Shown piece by piece: positions 36,342-46,887 of a stretch of DNA of 64,000 nucleotides (the first letter of the stretch is position 1; every line of letters begins with the position of its first letter). Source of the DNA: Thalassotalea fonticola (GTDB lineage: Bacteria; Pseudomonadota; Gammaproteobacteria; Enterobacterales; Alteromonadaceae); NCBI RefSeq assembly GCF_032911225.1, contig NZ_CP136600.1:2790001-2854000 (forward strand), in the 5' to 3' direction. The position numbers and the translations under genes were made by a program. The notes under the pieces were generated by a model. That model worked only from the letters and a program-made list of their open reading frames with translations, was not told where the DNA came from and made no database searches.

Positions 36342-37928
36342 TTAATGGCGGAAGTGACGCATGCCAGTAAATACCATCGCAATGTTATGCTCATCGGCAG
36401 CAGCGATAACTTCAGCATCACGCATTGAACCACCAGGTTGAATTACTGCTGTAATACCTGCTTCGCCTGCCGCATCTAGACCATCACGGAATGGGAAGAA
36501 GGCATCAGATGCCATAACTGAACCTGGAACTTCTAAGTTTTCATCAGACGCTTTAATACCAGCAATTTTCGCTGAATATACACGGCTCATTTGACCTGCG
36601 CCTACACCAATAGTCATGTCATTTTTAACATAAACAATGGCATTAGATTTAACGTATTTGGCTACTTTCCAACAGAATAATAAATCACTCATTTCTTGTT
36701 CAGTAGGTTGGCGTTTAGTAACAACTTTAAGATCGTCTAAACCAACCATACCATTGTCACGGTCTTGAACCAATAAACCACCGTTTACACGTTTTTGTTC
36801 TAAACCAGTAGTTTTAGTTGACCATTGACCACACTCTAATAAACGAACGTTAGGCTTAGCAGCAACAACTTCAACTGCGGCAGCAGAAATACTTGGCGCA
36901 ATGATAACTTCGACAAACTGGCGAGAAACAATTGCTTGTGCCGTATCTGCATCTAATTCTTGGTTAAATGCAATGATGCCGCCAAATGCTGATGTTGGGT
37001 CTGTTTTATAAGCTTTTTCATATGCTTCTAAAATGTTATCGCCTAAGGCAACACCGCAAGGGTTAGCATGTTTAACAATTACACAGGCAGGCTGGTCAAA
37101 TTCTTTCACACATTCTAATGCTGAATCAGTATCGGCAATATTGTTGTATGATAACGCTTTACCTTGAATTTGGTTTGCTGTAGAAACTGAAGCTTCTTCT
37201 GGCTGTGCTTCAACATAAAACGCAGCATCTTGATGAGAATTTTCACCGTAACGTAAGTCTTGCTTTTTAATGTACTGGCTATTGAAAGTACGTGGGAACT
37301 TGCTAACGCTTTGCTCTTCATCGTTGTAAGCAGGAAGCATTTTACCGAAGTAATTTGCGATCATGCCATCGTAGCTAGCTGTATGCTCATATGCAGCAAT
37401 TGCTAAGTCAAAGCGAGTTTTGTAAGTTAATGAACCATTGTTATCAGCCATTTCAGCTAATACTCGGTCATAATCTGACGCGTTAACGACAATGGTTACA
37501 TCTTTATGGTTTTTTGCCGCAGCACGAACCATAGTTGGCCCGCCAATATCGATGTTTTCAATAGCATCTTCTAATGAACAATCTTCATTAGCAACAGTAT
37601 TTGCAAATGGGTAAAGATTCACTACGACAATATCAATTGCTTGGATATTGTTTTCAGCCATTACTGCTTCGTCCATATCACGACGAGCTAGAATTCCGCC
37701 GTGAACTTTAGGGTGAAGAGTTTTTACACGTCCGTCCATAATTTCAGGATGGCCTGTGTAATCTGAAACTTCGGTAACAGGGATGTTGTTTTCTGCTAAT
37801 AATTTAGCTGTACCACCGGTAGATAAAAGATCTACACCTTGTGCCGATAATGCTTGAGCGAACTCAACAATGCCGGTTTTGTCAGAAACACTTAGTAGAG
37901 CGCGTCTAATAGGGCGTGGAGTATCCAT
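36342..37928 (-). CDS. purH: Bifunctional AICAR transformylase / IMP cyclohydrolase
   Basis: 528 residues. The N-terminal MGS-like IMP cyclohydrolase domain ([40 protein letters not shown]) is followed by the AICARFT domain ([39 protein letters not shown]). It catalyses the last two steps to IMP. Full length with no anomalies; a strong hairpin follows. Confidence 0.98.
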   Translation of the reverse strand: MDTPRPIRRALLSVSDKTGIVEFAQALSAQGVDLLSTGGTAKLLAENNIPVTEVSDYTGHPEIMDGRVKTLHPKVHGGILARRDMDEAVMAENNIQAIDIVVVNLYPFANTVANEDCSLEDAIENIDIGGPTMVRAAAKNHKDVTIVVNASDYDRVLAEMADNNGSLTYKTRFDLAIAAYEHTASYDGMIANYFGKMLPAYNDEEQSVSKFPRTFNSQYIKKQDLRYGENSHQDAAFYVEAQPEEASVSTANQIQGKALSYNNIADTDSALECVKEFDQPACVIVKHANPCGVALGDNILEAYEKAYKTDPTSAFGGIIAFNQELDADTAQAIVSRQFVEVIIAPSISAAAVEVVAAKPNVRLLECGQWSTKTTGLEQKRVNGGLLVQDRDNGMVGLDDLKVVTKRQPTEQEMSDLLFCWKVAKYVKSNAIVYVKNDMTIGVGAGQMSRVYSAKIAGIKASDENLEVPGSVMASDAFFPFRDGLDAAGEAGITAVIQPGGSMRDAEVIAAADEHNIAMVFTGMRHFRH

Positions 37929-38005
37929 AGTTTTTCTTTACCTTGTATGCTTAATTTTAATTTAAAGTTATATTTTATGGTGAAATTATAAGCCCATAAA
38001 ACAAG

Positions 38006-38042
38006 AAAGCACCCGAAGGTGCTTTAAAGCAGGCAAGCCTGC
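38006..38042 (-). terminator. Two hairpins downstream of fis
   Basis: GCAGGC / GCCTGC (38029-38042) followed on the minus strand by AAAGCACC / GGTGCTTT with a TTCG loop (38006-38025) and T-rich sequence. The second one is the probable terminator of dusB-fis. Confidence 0.8.
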
Positions 38043-38048
38043 AAGTTT

Positions 38049-38336
38049 TTAGTTCATGCCGTATTTTTTAAGCTTCTTACGTAATGTACCACGATTGATA
38101 CCTAGCAAGTTAGCAGCGCGGGTTTGGTTGCCGCGAGTATATTGCATTACCTCTTCAAGCATTGGTGCTTCAATTTCAGATAGTACAAGGTCATACATAT
38201 CATCAACATCGTTGCCGTTTAGTTGTGATAAGTAGTTTTTAATTGCTACTTTAGCTTGGGTACGTAAAGGTGATGCCTTGGTCTGAGTTTGCAGGTCACC
38301 GATAACAAATGGAGAAGTAATATTTTGTTCAAACAT
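38049..38336 (-). CDS. fis: Nucleoid protein Fis
   Basis: 95 residues, three short of E. coli Fis, with a near-identical C-terminal helix-turn-helix ([19 protein letters not shown], then RKKLKKYG). Fis bends DNA, organises the nucleoid in growing cells and activates rRNA promoters, so the rRNA operons nearby are plausible targets. Second gene after dusB, 16 bp downstream. Confidence 0.98.
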   Translation of the reverse strand: MFEQNITSPFVIGDLQTQTKASPLRTQAKVAIKNYLSQLNGNDVDDMYDLVLSEIEAPMLEEVMQYTRGNQTRAANLLGINRGTLRKKLKKYGMN

Positions 38337-38352
38337 AAAGTTCAGACTCTTT

Positions 38353-39318
38353 CTAAGTTAATTTATCAAAAAATATATTTAACGATTCAAGCTGCTCTAC
38401 AGGCTGCTCAAGACCATTAAATATGGAACGAAATTGTTTTCCTTGGTCAAGCGTTTGCATGTACCAAGATACGTGTTTACGAGCAATCCTTACGCCCATA
38501 AATTCACCATAAAATTTGTGCAGTTCTTGCACATGAGCCATTAAAATAGCTCTGATCTCTGTCACGGCTGGTGGAGCTAAGTGCTCACCAGTACTTAAAA
38601 AGTGATTAATCTCTCTAAATATCCATGGTCGACCCTGTGCTGCTCGGCCAATCATTATTGCATCAGCATTGGTATACTCTAATACCTGCTTAGCTTTTTC
38701 TGGGCTATTTACATCTCCGTTAGCAATAACAGGAATGTTCACAGCACTTTTAATTGCCTTTATCGTGTCGTACTCGGCATTGCCCTTATAAAAGTCACAA
38801 CGAGTACGGCCATGTACAGCTAACGCCTGAATTCCATTTGCTTCGGCGATTCTTGCTATTTCGATACCGTTTCGAGTATTTTCACACCAACCGGTTCGAA
38901 TTTTCAGTGTTACTGGTATCTCTACCGCACCGACTACAGATTTTACTATTTGCTCAACCTGCTCCGGAGCCTTTAATAACGCTGATCCTGCGAGCTTTTT
39001 ATTTACTTTTTTTGCAGGGCAGCCCATATTAATATCAATAATTTGAGCGCCATGTTCCGCATTTACTTTAGCAGCAAAAGCCATTTCTTCTGGATCAGAT
39101 CCTGCGATCTGTACCGAGCGAATGCCAGCTTCATCACTGTGTTCAAGTCTTAACTTCGATTTATCTGTATTCCAAACCTTAGGATTAGAAGACATCATCT
39201 CAGATACAGCCATACCCGCCCCTAGTCGACAACATAGTCGTCTAAAAGGTTGGTCTGTAATTCCTGCCATTGGGGCAAGGATCACATTGTTGTTTAACTG
39301 ATAAGAACCTATATTCAC
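38353..39318 (-). CDS. dusB: tRNA-dihydrouridine synthase B
   Basis: 321 residues. FMN-binding TIM barrel with [25 protein letters not shown] (catalytic Cys), HGRTR and ANGDV. DusB reduces U17 in several tRNAs. Its position directly before fis is the classic gammaproteobacterial arrangement and sets DusB rather than DusA or DusC. Confidence 0.96.
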   Translation of the reverse strand: MNIGSYQLNNNVILAPMAGITDQPFRRLCCRLGAGMAVSEMMSSNPKVWNTDKSKLRLEHSDEAGIRSVQIAGSDPEEMAFAAKVNAEHGAQIIDINMGCPAKKVNKKLAGSALLKAPEQVEQIVKSVVGAVEIPVTLKIRTGWCENTRNGIEIARIAEANGIQALAVHGRTRCDFYKGNAEYDTIKAIKSAVNIPVIANGDVNSPEKAKQVLEYTNADAIMIGRAAQGRPWIFREINHFLSTGEHLAPPAVTEIRAILMAHVQELHKFYGEFMGVRIARKHVSWYMQTLDQGKQFRSIFNGLEQPVEQLESLNIFFDKLT

Positions 39319-39355
39319 GTGATGCTTTTTTGAGCTACTGCTTAAAAGGGCGCTA

Positions 39356-39384
39356 AGTTTACGTGTTTTTTGTGATAAAGAAAA
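39356..39384 (-). promoter_or_regulatory. Possible dusB-fis promoter
   Basis: TAAACT (39361-39356) with a 17-bp spacer to a poor -35 (TTTTCT), and a GC-rich discriminator TAGCGCCC. The discriminator resembles that of growth-rate-controlled promoters. Weak prediction. Confidence 0.3.
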
Positions 39385-39456
39385 GCATATAAATTGAACA
39401 ATTTTGTTTTTTTTCGTAGTTTTTTATATTGACTTTGTTTGAATCACTTAACAGAC

Positions 39457-39498
39457 AAAAAAAAGGCGCAAAATAAGAATTATTTAGCACCTTTTTTT
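39457..39498 (-). terminator. Terminator between prmA and dusB
   Basis: An imperfect hairpin with long A/T outer arms and two mismatches (CGC/GCA region), followed on the minus strand by eight T residues. It ends the prmA transcript before dusB. Confidence 0.7.
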
Positions 39499-39520
39499 AT
39501 ATAAATTTTATCGATGTTAA

Positions 39521-40405
39521 TTACTTGTTACGAACACCAGATAAGCGCACCCATTCTTCTTGCACAGTGATAGGGTCCATAGTGCACCATTGACCATAAA
39601 TTCCTTGTAGCTCACTGCCCTGCTCCTCAAGTATTCCTGATAATGCAACTAAACCATTTTGAGCAACATAATTCATAATGACAGGGGCTAATTCGCGAAG
39701 GGGTCCTGCCAAGATATTGGCTACTACAACATCAGCTTGTAATGTAGGTTGATCTTTAGGTAAAAACAATTCTAAGCGATCTTCTACACCATTACGCTGT
39801 GCATTAGCTAAACTTGCTTGTAGTGCTTGTGGATCGATATCGATGCCGATAACTTTTTTTGCACCAAGCTTTAATGCCGCTAATGATAAAATACCTGAGC
39901 CACAACCAAAATCGACCACTACTTTGTCGGTCAAATCTAAAGAATCTAACCAAGTTAAGCACAACGCCGTTGTTGGGTGGGTACCAGTTCCAAATGCTAG
40001 GCCAGGATCAAGCATTACATTTACCGCATCGGCGTCAGGCACATCACGCCAGCTTGGGCAAACCCATAAGCGTTCGCCAAACTTCATCGGATGGAAATTA
40101 TCCATCCATTCACGTTCCCAATCTTTGTCTTCTAATTGTTCAAGCTTGTACTTCATACCATCTTTATCTGGATGAATACTTTTTAAATAGGCGATGGCTT
40201 TATCCATATCATGGCTGGCATCAAATAACCCCATTACAACAGTATTGTTCCAGTAAACTACTTCATCACCAGGTAAAGGTTCGTAAATTGGTGTGTCTTG
40301 TGCATCTATAAATGTTACTGCTTGTGAACCACAAGCCATTAACCAATCACTGTACTTTTCAGCGGTTTCTTCATTTGCAGCTAAGCGCAATTGTATCCAA
40401 GGCAT
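39521..40405 (-). CDS. prmA: Ribosomal protein L11 methyltransferase
   Basis: 294 residues. An N-terminal substrate-recognition domain starts [16 protein letters not shown]; the SAM site is [20 protein letters not shown] with [10 protein letters not shown], and NILAGPL is the PrmA-type motif IV. It trimethylates L11. Forms the conserved prmA-dusB-fis neighbourhood. Confidence 0.96.
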   Translation of the reverse strand: MPWIQLRLAANEETAEKYSDWLMACGSQAVTFIDAQDTPIYEPLPGDEVVYWNNTVVMGLFDASHDMDKAIAYLKSIHPDKDGMKYKLEQLEDKDWEREWMDNFHPMKFGERLWVCPSWRDVPDADAVNVMLDPGLAFGTGTHPTTALCLTWLDSLDLTDKVVVDFGCGSGILSLAALKLGAKKVIGIDIDPQALQASLANAQRNGVEDRLELFLPKDQPTLQADVVVANILAGPLRELAPVIMNYVAQNGLVALSGILEEQGSELQGIYGQWCTMDPITVQEEWVRLSGVRNK

Positions 40406-40503
40406 TTTCGGTCTCTAAAAAAGTCAATTACCTGTAGTTTACCACTTCTTCAGATTGTGAGTTAGAGATAAATAGATAGAAGCTGACATATTCGCGGGCT
40501 GTC

Positions 40504-42156
40504 TTAATGAATAATTATCGACTTACCTCTACCGTTAATTTCAGACGAAGCTTCTAATACACCATTATTTCTAGATATAAGCTGCACATCGCCAAATTTA
40601 CTTTGCTTAAATCTGTAGCCTAACTTTTTTAATTCACTTAATGCACTATCACTAACGCCTGAATAATGACGTATTTCATTTTTAGGCCAAAGTTGATGAT
40701 GAAACCTTGGCGCATTGACCGCTTGCTCCGCGCTCATGCCGAACTCAACCACATTTAAAATAGATTGGTAAACAGAACTAATGATAGTGGTACCACCAGG
40801 TGAACCAGTAACAAGTTGTACTTTTTTATCTTTTAATAGGATGGTTGGTGTCATAGATGAAACCATACGTTTATTTGGTTGTATTTCATTGGCTTGCCCA
40901 CCAATAGCACCATAAATATTTGCGACGCCAGGCTTAATGCTAAAGTCATCCATTTCATCATTTAATATAAAACCTGCACCTTCAACTACAACACCACTAC
41001 CAAAGGTATAATTAATTGTCGTAGTATTGGAGACAGCATTCCCCCATTTATCTACAATAGAAAAATGGGTGGTATCTTCACTTTCCTTTAAACCCGGCTC
41101 TATATTTTCAGACACTGAAATGACATTAAACATAATATCTTTAGCCCGGTAGGCTAAATAATCATCTGCAACTAATTTTTCTTGCTCTACATTGATAAAA
41201 TCTGGATCGCCAATATACTCAGCCCGATCAGCAAATACACGTTTACCAATTTCTGCCAACAAATGCATGTACGATGCTGAATTGTGTTTTAGCTCTTTTG
41301 ATTGAGGTTTCAGCAAGTCATACATTTTTAACCATTGTAGTATAGCTATCCCTCCTGAGCTTGGCGGCGGTGCAGTTAAAACTTGATAACCACGCCAAGG
41401 TTGCTGAACCGGAGCGCGCCAAGTAGCTTTGTACTCAGCCAAATCTTGCATACCAATGATGCCTCCATGCTCAACCATGAAGTCACTGATAATTTTTGCC
41501 GTTTCACCTTTATAGAAACCATCTCGCCCTTGTGCAGAAATACGCTTTAAAGTTTCAGCCAATTCTGGTTGCTTAAATACTTTTCCCGTTGTTGCTGTAG
41601 CAAAATACTTGGCAAAATTTACGTTCACTTCTTCTTTATTAAAGCTATCAATTCGCCAGGTAATATTCTCTGCCATTTTGGGGTGAACAACAAAGCCTTG
41701 TTCTGCAAGTGATATCGCAGGAGCTAATAAATCTTGCCAAGTTTTAGAGCCATATTTTTGATGAGCTTGCCACATACCATCAACCGTACCAGGAACTCCA
41801 GAAGATAAAATACCGTAAACAGATAAATTTGGAATAACTGCATTGCTTTTGTCTAAGTACATATCTTTATGAGCTGCCAGTGGCGCGACCTCTCTATAAT
41901 CTAAAAAATCAGCTTTACCATCTTTATAGATAGTCATAAAGCCACCGCCGCCAACATTACCCGCTTCAGGTAAGGTTACCGCTAAAACAAATTGTGCAGC
42001 TATTGCTGCGTCAACCGCATTTCCACCTTTTTGTAATACATTGGCTGCAACATCTGCACTGTAGCTGTCGGGCATGGCGACAGCAGATTGAGCGCGAGCG
42101 TTAACAACAATGCATAAATGTATTAGAGTGATGAACAATATTGTTATTTTTTTCAC
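40504..42156 (-). CDS. ggt: Gamma-glutamyltransferase
   Basis: 550 residues. Signal peptide at about 1-22 (ending ARAQS), so periplasmic. The precursor self-cleaves before the catalytic Thr, here Thr362 in DTTHFSIVDKWG, to give large and small subunits; GSGVVVEGAGFILNDEMDDF and TGSPGGTTII match the glutamate-binding small subunit. It cleaves glutathione and other gamma-glutamyl compounds. Stands alone on its strand. Confidence 0.93.
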   Translation of the reverse strand: MKKITILFITLIHLCIVVNARAQSAVAMPDSYSADVAANVLQKGGNAVDAAIAAQFVLAVTLPEAGNVGGGGFMTIYKDGKADFLDYREVAPLAAHKDMYLDKSNAVIPNLSVYGILSSGVPGTVDGMWQAHQKYGSKTWQDLLAPAISLAEQGFVVHPKMAENITWRIDSFNKEEVNVNFAKYFATATTGKVFKQPELAETLKRISAQGRDGFYKGETAKIISDFMVEHGGIIGMQDLAEYKATWRAPVQQPWRGYQVLTAPPPSSGGIAILQWLKMYDLLKPQSKELKHNSASYMHLLAEIGKRVFADRAEYIGDPDFINVEQEKLVADDYLAYRAKDIMFNVISVSENIEPGLKESEDTTHFSIVDKWGNAVSNTTTINYTFGSGVVVEGAGFILNDEMDDFSIKPGVANIYGAIGGQANEIQPNKRMVSSMTPTILLKDKKVQLVTGSPGGTTIISSVYQSILNVVEFGMSAEQAVNAPRFHHQLWPKNEIRHYSGVSDSALSELKKLGYRFKQSKFGDVQLISRNNGVLEASSEINGRGKSIIIH

Positions 42157-42343
42157 GGTTAACTCTTTATAAACTTTTTGATGTTTGGATTAATTTAGCA
42201 CGAGTAGCAGAAATAAAGCACAGTAATTTCAATTATGCAGGTATAGGTTGGACTTAAGATAGGTTTACGCTAAAGGTAAATATTTCAAATAATATAAATA
42301 AGGCGATCATTTTAAACAGGAACTGTTTTCGAATACCCAGCTA

Positions 42344-42739
42344 TTAAAGGTATATTTTGATCGTTTCTTGAACTTTTTTAGTTAATTTAGAAACGACCAA
42401 ATCAAATGAATTATCAATCATTCGTTCTATCTCACCTTGCGGGATCGAACCATCTAGAATAACGCTATTCCATTGTGCTTTATTCATATGATATCCAGCT
42501 ATAACAGAGGGGAAGATATCACGTAGAATAAGTGCTTCATGAGGGTCGCATTTAAGGTTCATCCAGTAAAAAGCTTTTGCTTCATCAGTAGCTTTAGCAC
42601 TTTTTGCAGTTTGACCTAAAGCTATAGTAGCGAACATTTTATTTTTAACTCTAAATACTTTTACCTCTTCACCAAAGGGGTAATCAAGCGTCGAAAAAGG
42701 CTTACTTAGCAGATAAATTTGAGCTTGTTCGTCTCTCAT
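42344..42739 (-). CDS. MmcQ/YjbR family protein
   Basis: 131 residues with the family marks KMFATI, NLKCDP (about 61-66) and GYHMNKAQWNSV. These CyaY-like folds have been called DNA-binding, but no firm function is established. Here the first 15 residues lack nothing obvious. It lies 17 bp after the STAS-like pair and may be read with it. Confidence 0.85.
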   Translation of the reverse strand: MRDEQAQIYLLSKPFSTLDYPFGEEVKVFRVKNKMFATIALGQTAKSAKATDEAKAFYWMNLKCDPHEALILRDIFPSVIAGYHMNKAQWNSVILDGSIPQGEIERMIDNSFDLVVSKLTKKVQETIKIYL

Positions 42740-42756
42740 AAGGTAAAGTTTTCAAA

Positions 42757-43155
42757 CTAAGGTTTTATCATCGAATCAGCTAACACCGTTTCTAACCAGG
42801 AAAGTGCTTTTTGTCGCCCCATTTTTAAACCGGAGAACTCTTTTAAAACCAAGCCATCTACAGCTCTTTGATCTAATACCTTTTGCGTTTGTTCAGTACC
42901 ATATTTATTATAGGTAACAACAGCAATTGCCATTAAATGTTCCAATGAAGCAATATGTAGTTTTGCTTCAAAGGTATAAGAATAGTTATGTAATTTATTA
43001 ACTAATATGGCAAAAGGATGAGGAAATTGCTCCTCTAGAAAAGCATCGTATTCTTCACACATTTCCAGAGTCATAACAGTATCTTCATTTACAATAACTT
43101 CTGCGATATGTTCGTCAACAATGCTGATAGAGCCAAAACTTAACTCAAAATTCAT
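42757..43155 (-). CDS. STAS/SpoIIAA-like protein, copy 2
   Basis: 132 residues, soluble, no signal. It aligns end to end with the neighbouring upstream protein (roughly 40 percent identical by eye), sharing LSFG, IAEVI, EY, FSG and MGR-A-WLE elements. Pattern and length suggest a small STAS-like or similar alpha/beta protein, but no characterised family is recognised. It lacks the obvious phosphorylatable Ser loop of SpoIIAA. Function unknown. Confidence 0.6.
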   Translation of the reverse strand: MNFELSFGSISIVDEHIAEVIVNEDTVMTLEMCEEYDAFLEEQFPHPFAILVNKLHNYSYTFEAKLHIASLEHLMAIAVVTYNKYGTEQTQKVLDQRAVDGLVLKEFSGLKMGRQKALSWLETVLADSMIKP

Positions 43156-43191
43156 GGTGATATGCCTTTTGCCGAAAAATATATATTCATG

Positions 43192-43590
43192 CTAAGCATT
43201 TTCTTGTACTCTGTTTAATTCGAGTTCAAGCCAACATATGGCGTTATTTCTGCCCATTTCAAAGCCGGAAAACTTTCTAATATTTAAACCATCTGCTTCT
43301 CTATCAGTTAAGAATTGATTAACCACTTGCTCAGACTCTTTGCCAAAACTTACTGCAGCAGTAGCAATAAGATCATCACTTTTAGCAGCATATACAGTGG
43401 CTTCAGGGGTCATCGTATAGATATTAAGACTATTAATTAAAACAGCATAAGGTTTAGAAAAGTGTTTATTGATGAATTCATAATATTCATCAAACATTTC
43501 AACAGTAATTACAGTACAATTATCAATAATAACTTCTGCGATATTTGCAGAAACTTGATGTATATAACCAAAACTTAATGTGTATTTCAT
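43192..43590 (-). CDS. STAS/SpoIIAA-like protein, copy 1
   Basis: 132 residues, first gene of a tandem pair (36 bp before its paralogue). Shared motifs: LSFG at 4-8, IAEVI, EM-EY, EA and DGL-x4-FSG-x2-MGR. The duplicated genes are in one orientation with an MmcQ-type gene after them. Function not recognised; a regulatory or anti-anti-sigma role would be speculation. Confidence 0.6.
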   Translation of the reverse strand: MKYTLSFGYIHQVSANIAEVIIDNCTVITVEMFDEYYEFINKHFSKPYAVLINSLNIYTMTPEATVYAAKSDDLIATAAVSFGKESEQVVNQFLTDREADGLNIRKFSGFEMGRNNAICWLELELNRVQENA

Positions 43591-43931
43591 GATCTCTCCA
43601 AAAAATTATCATAAGGGAAAATACACGCAAATGACTATTTGTACAAACATACAAATAATTAAATTCAAGGCTGTTTCGTAGCAATAAAGCTTAGTCCATT
43701 AAAAATGTTACAAAGATCGGGATTATGAATTTTTAGCGCAAACTATATTTCTTATGCTTTAAAAGTAGATCAGGTTTTTAATAAAATCTAATCTAAATTG
43801 TAATATTTTTATAAAAAATATTGGTTTAATAGGTAATGTCTTAATTTTGTTAAAAAATTTTCCTATATAACAAATCTTTAACCAAGCAGTATTACATGGC
43901 ACAATAGAAAAAAAATATGATAGGAAAATAA
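43591..43931. other. Divergent intergenic region, no gene seen
   Basis: 341 bp, very AT-rich, between the STAS-like pair and the protease gene. It must hold both promoters. No clear operator repeat was found. Confidence 0.6.
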
Positions 43932-45185
43932 ATGAAACGTTTGGCCGTAGTGGTGTTAAGTTTGTATAGCATAATGGTAAATGCTACCGAACAAGCCCAG
44001 CAAATATTTCAAGACATGGCACCTTCTCTATACCAAATTAGGTTAATTGATAAAGCTACTTCAGAAAAATCATCCATAGGCTCTGGCTTTCAAATTAGTG
44101 AAAACGGCTATATAGCTACCAATTACCATGTTATCTCAGGTTATGCTCAATACCCTGAAAAATATGTCATTGAATATGAAGATCATCAAGGTAATAAAGG
44201 TCATTTAAGCCTGAAAACAGTTGATGTAATTAATGATTTAGCTATTGTTCTCCTTGATGAGAATCCGCAAGCACAACACTTTACCGTATCGGAGCAAACG
44301 CCCAGTAAAGGAGAAGAACTTTATTCATTAGGTAACCCACACGATCTAGGCATGATTGTTGTACCAGGCACTTACAATGGCCTAAAGAAAGAAGCATTCA
44401 ATGATCGTATCCACTTTACCGGTTCAGTAAACCCAGGTATGAGTGGCGGACCAGTAGTAAATAAATTCGGTGAAGTTGTTGGTGTTAATGTTGCTTCGTC
44501 AGGCAACCAAATAGGTTTTTTAATACCACACGATAAACTTGCTATCCTAATTAACAATTTTGATGTACAAGTTGAACAAAGTATTGACGAACAAATCACC
44601 GCACAGCTTAAAAACAATCAAACTAGATTACTAAATGAAGTAATGGCCCACGAGTGGCAAAGTAAAACGTTTGCCAATGCATCTATACCAGATACTGGTG
44701 TGAATTATATTAGGTGCTGGGGTAACTCTAACGCCGACAAATCTGACGCTCTACTATTTAAAGCGGTAACGAACTGTCAAATGGAAGAATATGTATATAT
44801 TTCAGAGTCTTTTACTACTGGTAGTATAAATATGGAATTCCATTTCTTTAATGCCGAAGAGTTAAGCAGCACTCGTTTTTATCAAATTTATCAAACTCAA
44901 ATTAACCGCGCTGGAGGTGGAAACCGCGCCGGCAAAGAAGATGTGACTGAGTATGAATGCCAACATGATATCACTACCGATAACCAAGAAAGCATTCGCA
45001 ATAAAGCCATTTTATGCATTCGCGCCTATAAAAAATATCAAGGTTTATACGATGTGATGTACTTATCAGCTTCTGTTGATCAAAGCACTAAAGCATTGGT
45101 AAGTCATTTTACTTTGTCAGGTGTTGATAAAAACTTTGCGCAAGTATTCAATAAGAAGTTTATGGAGTCAGTAAAATGGAACTAA
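43932..45185 (+). CDS. Periplasmic trypsin-like serine protease with novel C-terminal domain
   Basis: 417 residues. Signal peptide at about 1-18. The chymotrypsin fold holds His66 (TNYHVIS), Asp102 (INDLAIV) and Ser171 (NPGMSGGP), as in Deg proteases, but no PDZ domain follows. Instead about 205 residues of unassigned sequence with four Cys (IRCWG, TNCQ, YECQ, ILCIR) could form disulfides. The stop overlaps the start of a membrane FHA protein by 10 bp, with GGAG eight bases before that start, so the two are translated together and likely act together. Substrate unknown. Confidence 0.85.
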   Translation: MKRLAVVVLSLYSIMVNATEQAQQIFQDMAPSLYQIRLIDKATSEKSSIGSGFQISENGYIATNYHVISGYAQYPEKYVIEYEDHQGNKGHLSLKTVDVINDLAIVLLDENPQAQHFTVSEQTPSKGEELYSLGNPHDLGMIVVPGTYNGLKKEAFNDRIHFTGSVNPGMSGGPVVNKFGEVVGVNVASSGNQIGFLIPHDKLAILINNFDVQVEQSIDEQITAQLKNNQTRLLNEVMAHEWQSKTFANASIPDTGVNYIRCWGNSNADKSDALLFKAVTNCQMEEYVYISESFTTGSINMEFHFFNAEELSSTRFYQIYQTQINRAGGGNRAGKEDVTEYECQHDITTDNQESIRNKAILCIRAYKKYQGLYDVMYLSASVDQSTKALVSHFTLSGVDKNFAQVFNKKFMESVKWN

Positions 45186-46144
45186 TTATTGAAGAGATCA
45201 GCCGTGGTAAAAAACTGATTGGTCGTCATAAATTTTCAACCGCTAATGTCAATATTGGCCGTGCTTATAACAACGATATCATTTTATCTGACCCTCATGT
45301 TTGTCCCGAGCACCTTTCTTTAAAGTGTGAAGAAGGTGTTTGGTACATTAAAGATCTTGAGTCGCTAAATGGCAGTGTATTTGCTAATAAACAACCATTA
45401 ACCCAATGGCATGCTTTAGCTTCTGGCGATATTATTCGTTTAGGCAAAACTCAACTTAGATTTTGTTTACCAGATCATCCGGTTGGACAAAGCATCGCTT
45501 TTAGCGAGCTTGAAAATGCCGTTGAATACCTTGGCCGTTGGTCAATGATTATAGCGATGGTCGCGTTATTTGGCCTCATTAACTTTGCTCTATTATATTT
45601 AAATGATCCTAATAAAGAGATTATCTACAGCCAACTATTTATTGGTGTTATTTCAGTAACCTTAGGTTATGCATTATGGCCACTATTATGTTCTTTGATG
45701 GCGTTTCTAAACAAACATGAACCAAGAGTGGGAAGTCAGTTAGGGGTAAGTTTTGTGATCATAAACTTATTCTGGATTGTCGACTTTATAGAAGCGTTAT
45801 TAAGCTTTAATATTTCCAGTCAATGGGCTTGGCAATGGTTATTAGTGCTTATTTCAATTGCATTAACGTTTAGTTTATTTTGGTTTAACTTCTATATTGC
45901 GTTTCAGCAAACGGCAAAAAGACGTATTCGCATTGCTGCCGGCTTAACAATTCTTATATATGGTGGTTTATACCTGAATGAATTAAGTGATAAGCCTGAG
46001 TTTAATCCATACCCGGTATATAACAGCACGGTATTAATTCCAGTACTATCTATTGCACCAGCAAGTTCAAGTGATGAATTCATCAAGCAAAGTGATGATT
46101 TATTTAGTGCAGCAGATAAACAAATAGAAAAAAGTAAAGGCTAA
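45176..46144 (+). CDS. FHA-domain membrane protein
   Basis: 322 residues. N-terminal FHA domain about 1-98: Gly28-Arg29 (NIGRAYNND), His46 (CPEHLSL) and Asn65-Gly66 (LNGS), the usual phosphothreonine-reading positions; the Ser of the SxxH motif is changed to Pro. Five to six membrane helices follow (about 122-142, 152-176, 190-210, 220-243, 253-268), then a polar tail of about 50 residues. FHA would face the cytoplasm. Overlap with the protease gene suggests a cross-membrane pair. Confidence 0.85.
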   Translation: MELIIEEISRGKKLIGRHKFSTANVNIGRAYNNDIILSDPHVCPEHLSLKCEEGVWYIKDLESLNGSVFANKQPLTQWHALASGDIIRLGKTQLRFCLPDHPVGQSIAFSELENAVEYLGRWSMIIAMVALFGLINFALLYLNDPNKEIIYSQLFIGVISVTLGYALWPLLCSLMAFLNKHEPRVGSQLGVSFVIINLFWIVDFIEALLSFNISSQWAWQWLLVLISIALTFSLFWFNFYIAFQQTAKRRIRIAAGLTILIYGGLYLNELSDKPEFNPYPVYNSTVLIPVLSIAPASSSDEFIKQSDDLFSAADKQIEKSKG

Positions 46145-46149
46145 CAATC

Positions 46150-46201
46150 AAAAGGGGCAGTGCCTTTTACTAATAAAATAGTAAAAGGCACTGCCCCTTT
46201 T
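46150..46201. terminator. Bidirectional terminator between the FHA gene and pyrE
   Basis: A perfect 23-bp stem (arms 46150-46172 and 46179-46201, each beginning or ending in AAAAGGGGCAGTGCC-type sequence) with a 6-nt loop, with A/T tracts at both sides. It serves two convergent transcripts. Confidence 0.92.
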
Positions 46202-46221
46202 TAATATTTGAAGTATTACTA

Positions 46222-46863
46222 TTAAATGCCGTACTTTGCTCTATAAGCAGTAACGCTTTCCAGATGTTCTTTCATCTCTGGCTTGTCGGCTAAGTAAGTA
46301 ATTACATCGCCTAAACTCACAATTGCAATTACTGCCGTATTAAAGTCGCGTTCAACTTCTTGAATAGCTGATAATTCACCTTGGCCTTTTTCTTGACGGT
46401 CAAGAGCAATTAATACTCCTGAAAGTTCTGCGCCGTGGGCTTTAATAATTTCCATAGACTCACGAATTGCTGTACCGGCAGTTATCACGTCATCAACTAA
46501 CATGATTTTGCCTTCTAAAGCAGAGCCTACTAATGAGCCACCTTCGCCATGAGTTTTAGCTTCTTTACGATTAAAACAATATGGTATATCCATATTATGA
46601 TGGTCGGCTAAAGCAACCGCGGTAGTAGTAGCAATAGGAATACCTTTATAAGCAGGACCGAAAAGCAAATCAAAATCGATGCCTGAGTCAGCTAGAGCAG
46701 AAGCATAGAACCTGCCTAAACGAGCTAAATCGCCACCAGTATTAAATAAGCCGGCATTAAAAAAGTAAGGACTAACACGACCTGACTTTAAGGTAAATTC
46801 ACCAAAACGTAATACTTGTTTTGCTAGGGCAAATTCAATAAATTCGCGTTGATAATCTTTCAT
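46222..46863 (-). CDS. pyrE: Orotate phosphoribosyltransferase
   Basis: 213 residues as in E. coli. [40 protein letters not shown] and the PRPP loop [16 protein letters not shown] are present. It forms OMP in pyrimidine synthesis. rph lies 24 bp upstream on the same strand, the standard rph-pyrE order. Confidence 0.97.
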   Translation of the reverse strand: MKDYQREFIEFALAKQVLRFGEFTLKSGRVSPYFFNAGLFNTGGDLARLGRFYASALADSGIDFDLLFGPAYKGIPIATTTAVALADHHNMDIPYCFNRKEAKTHGEGGSLVGSALEGKIMLVDDVITAGTAIRESMEIIKAHGAELSGVLIALDRQEKGQGELSAIQEVERDFNTAVIAIVSLGDVITYLADKPEMKEHLESVTAYRAKYGI

Positions 46864-46887
46864 CTATTTATCCTGTAATTCGCTAAA

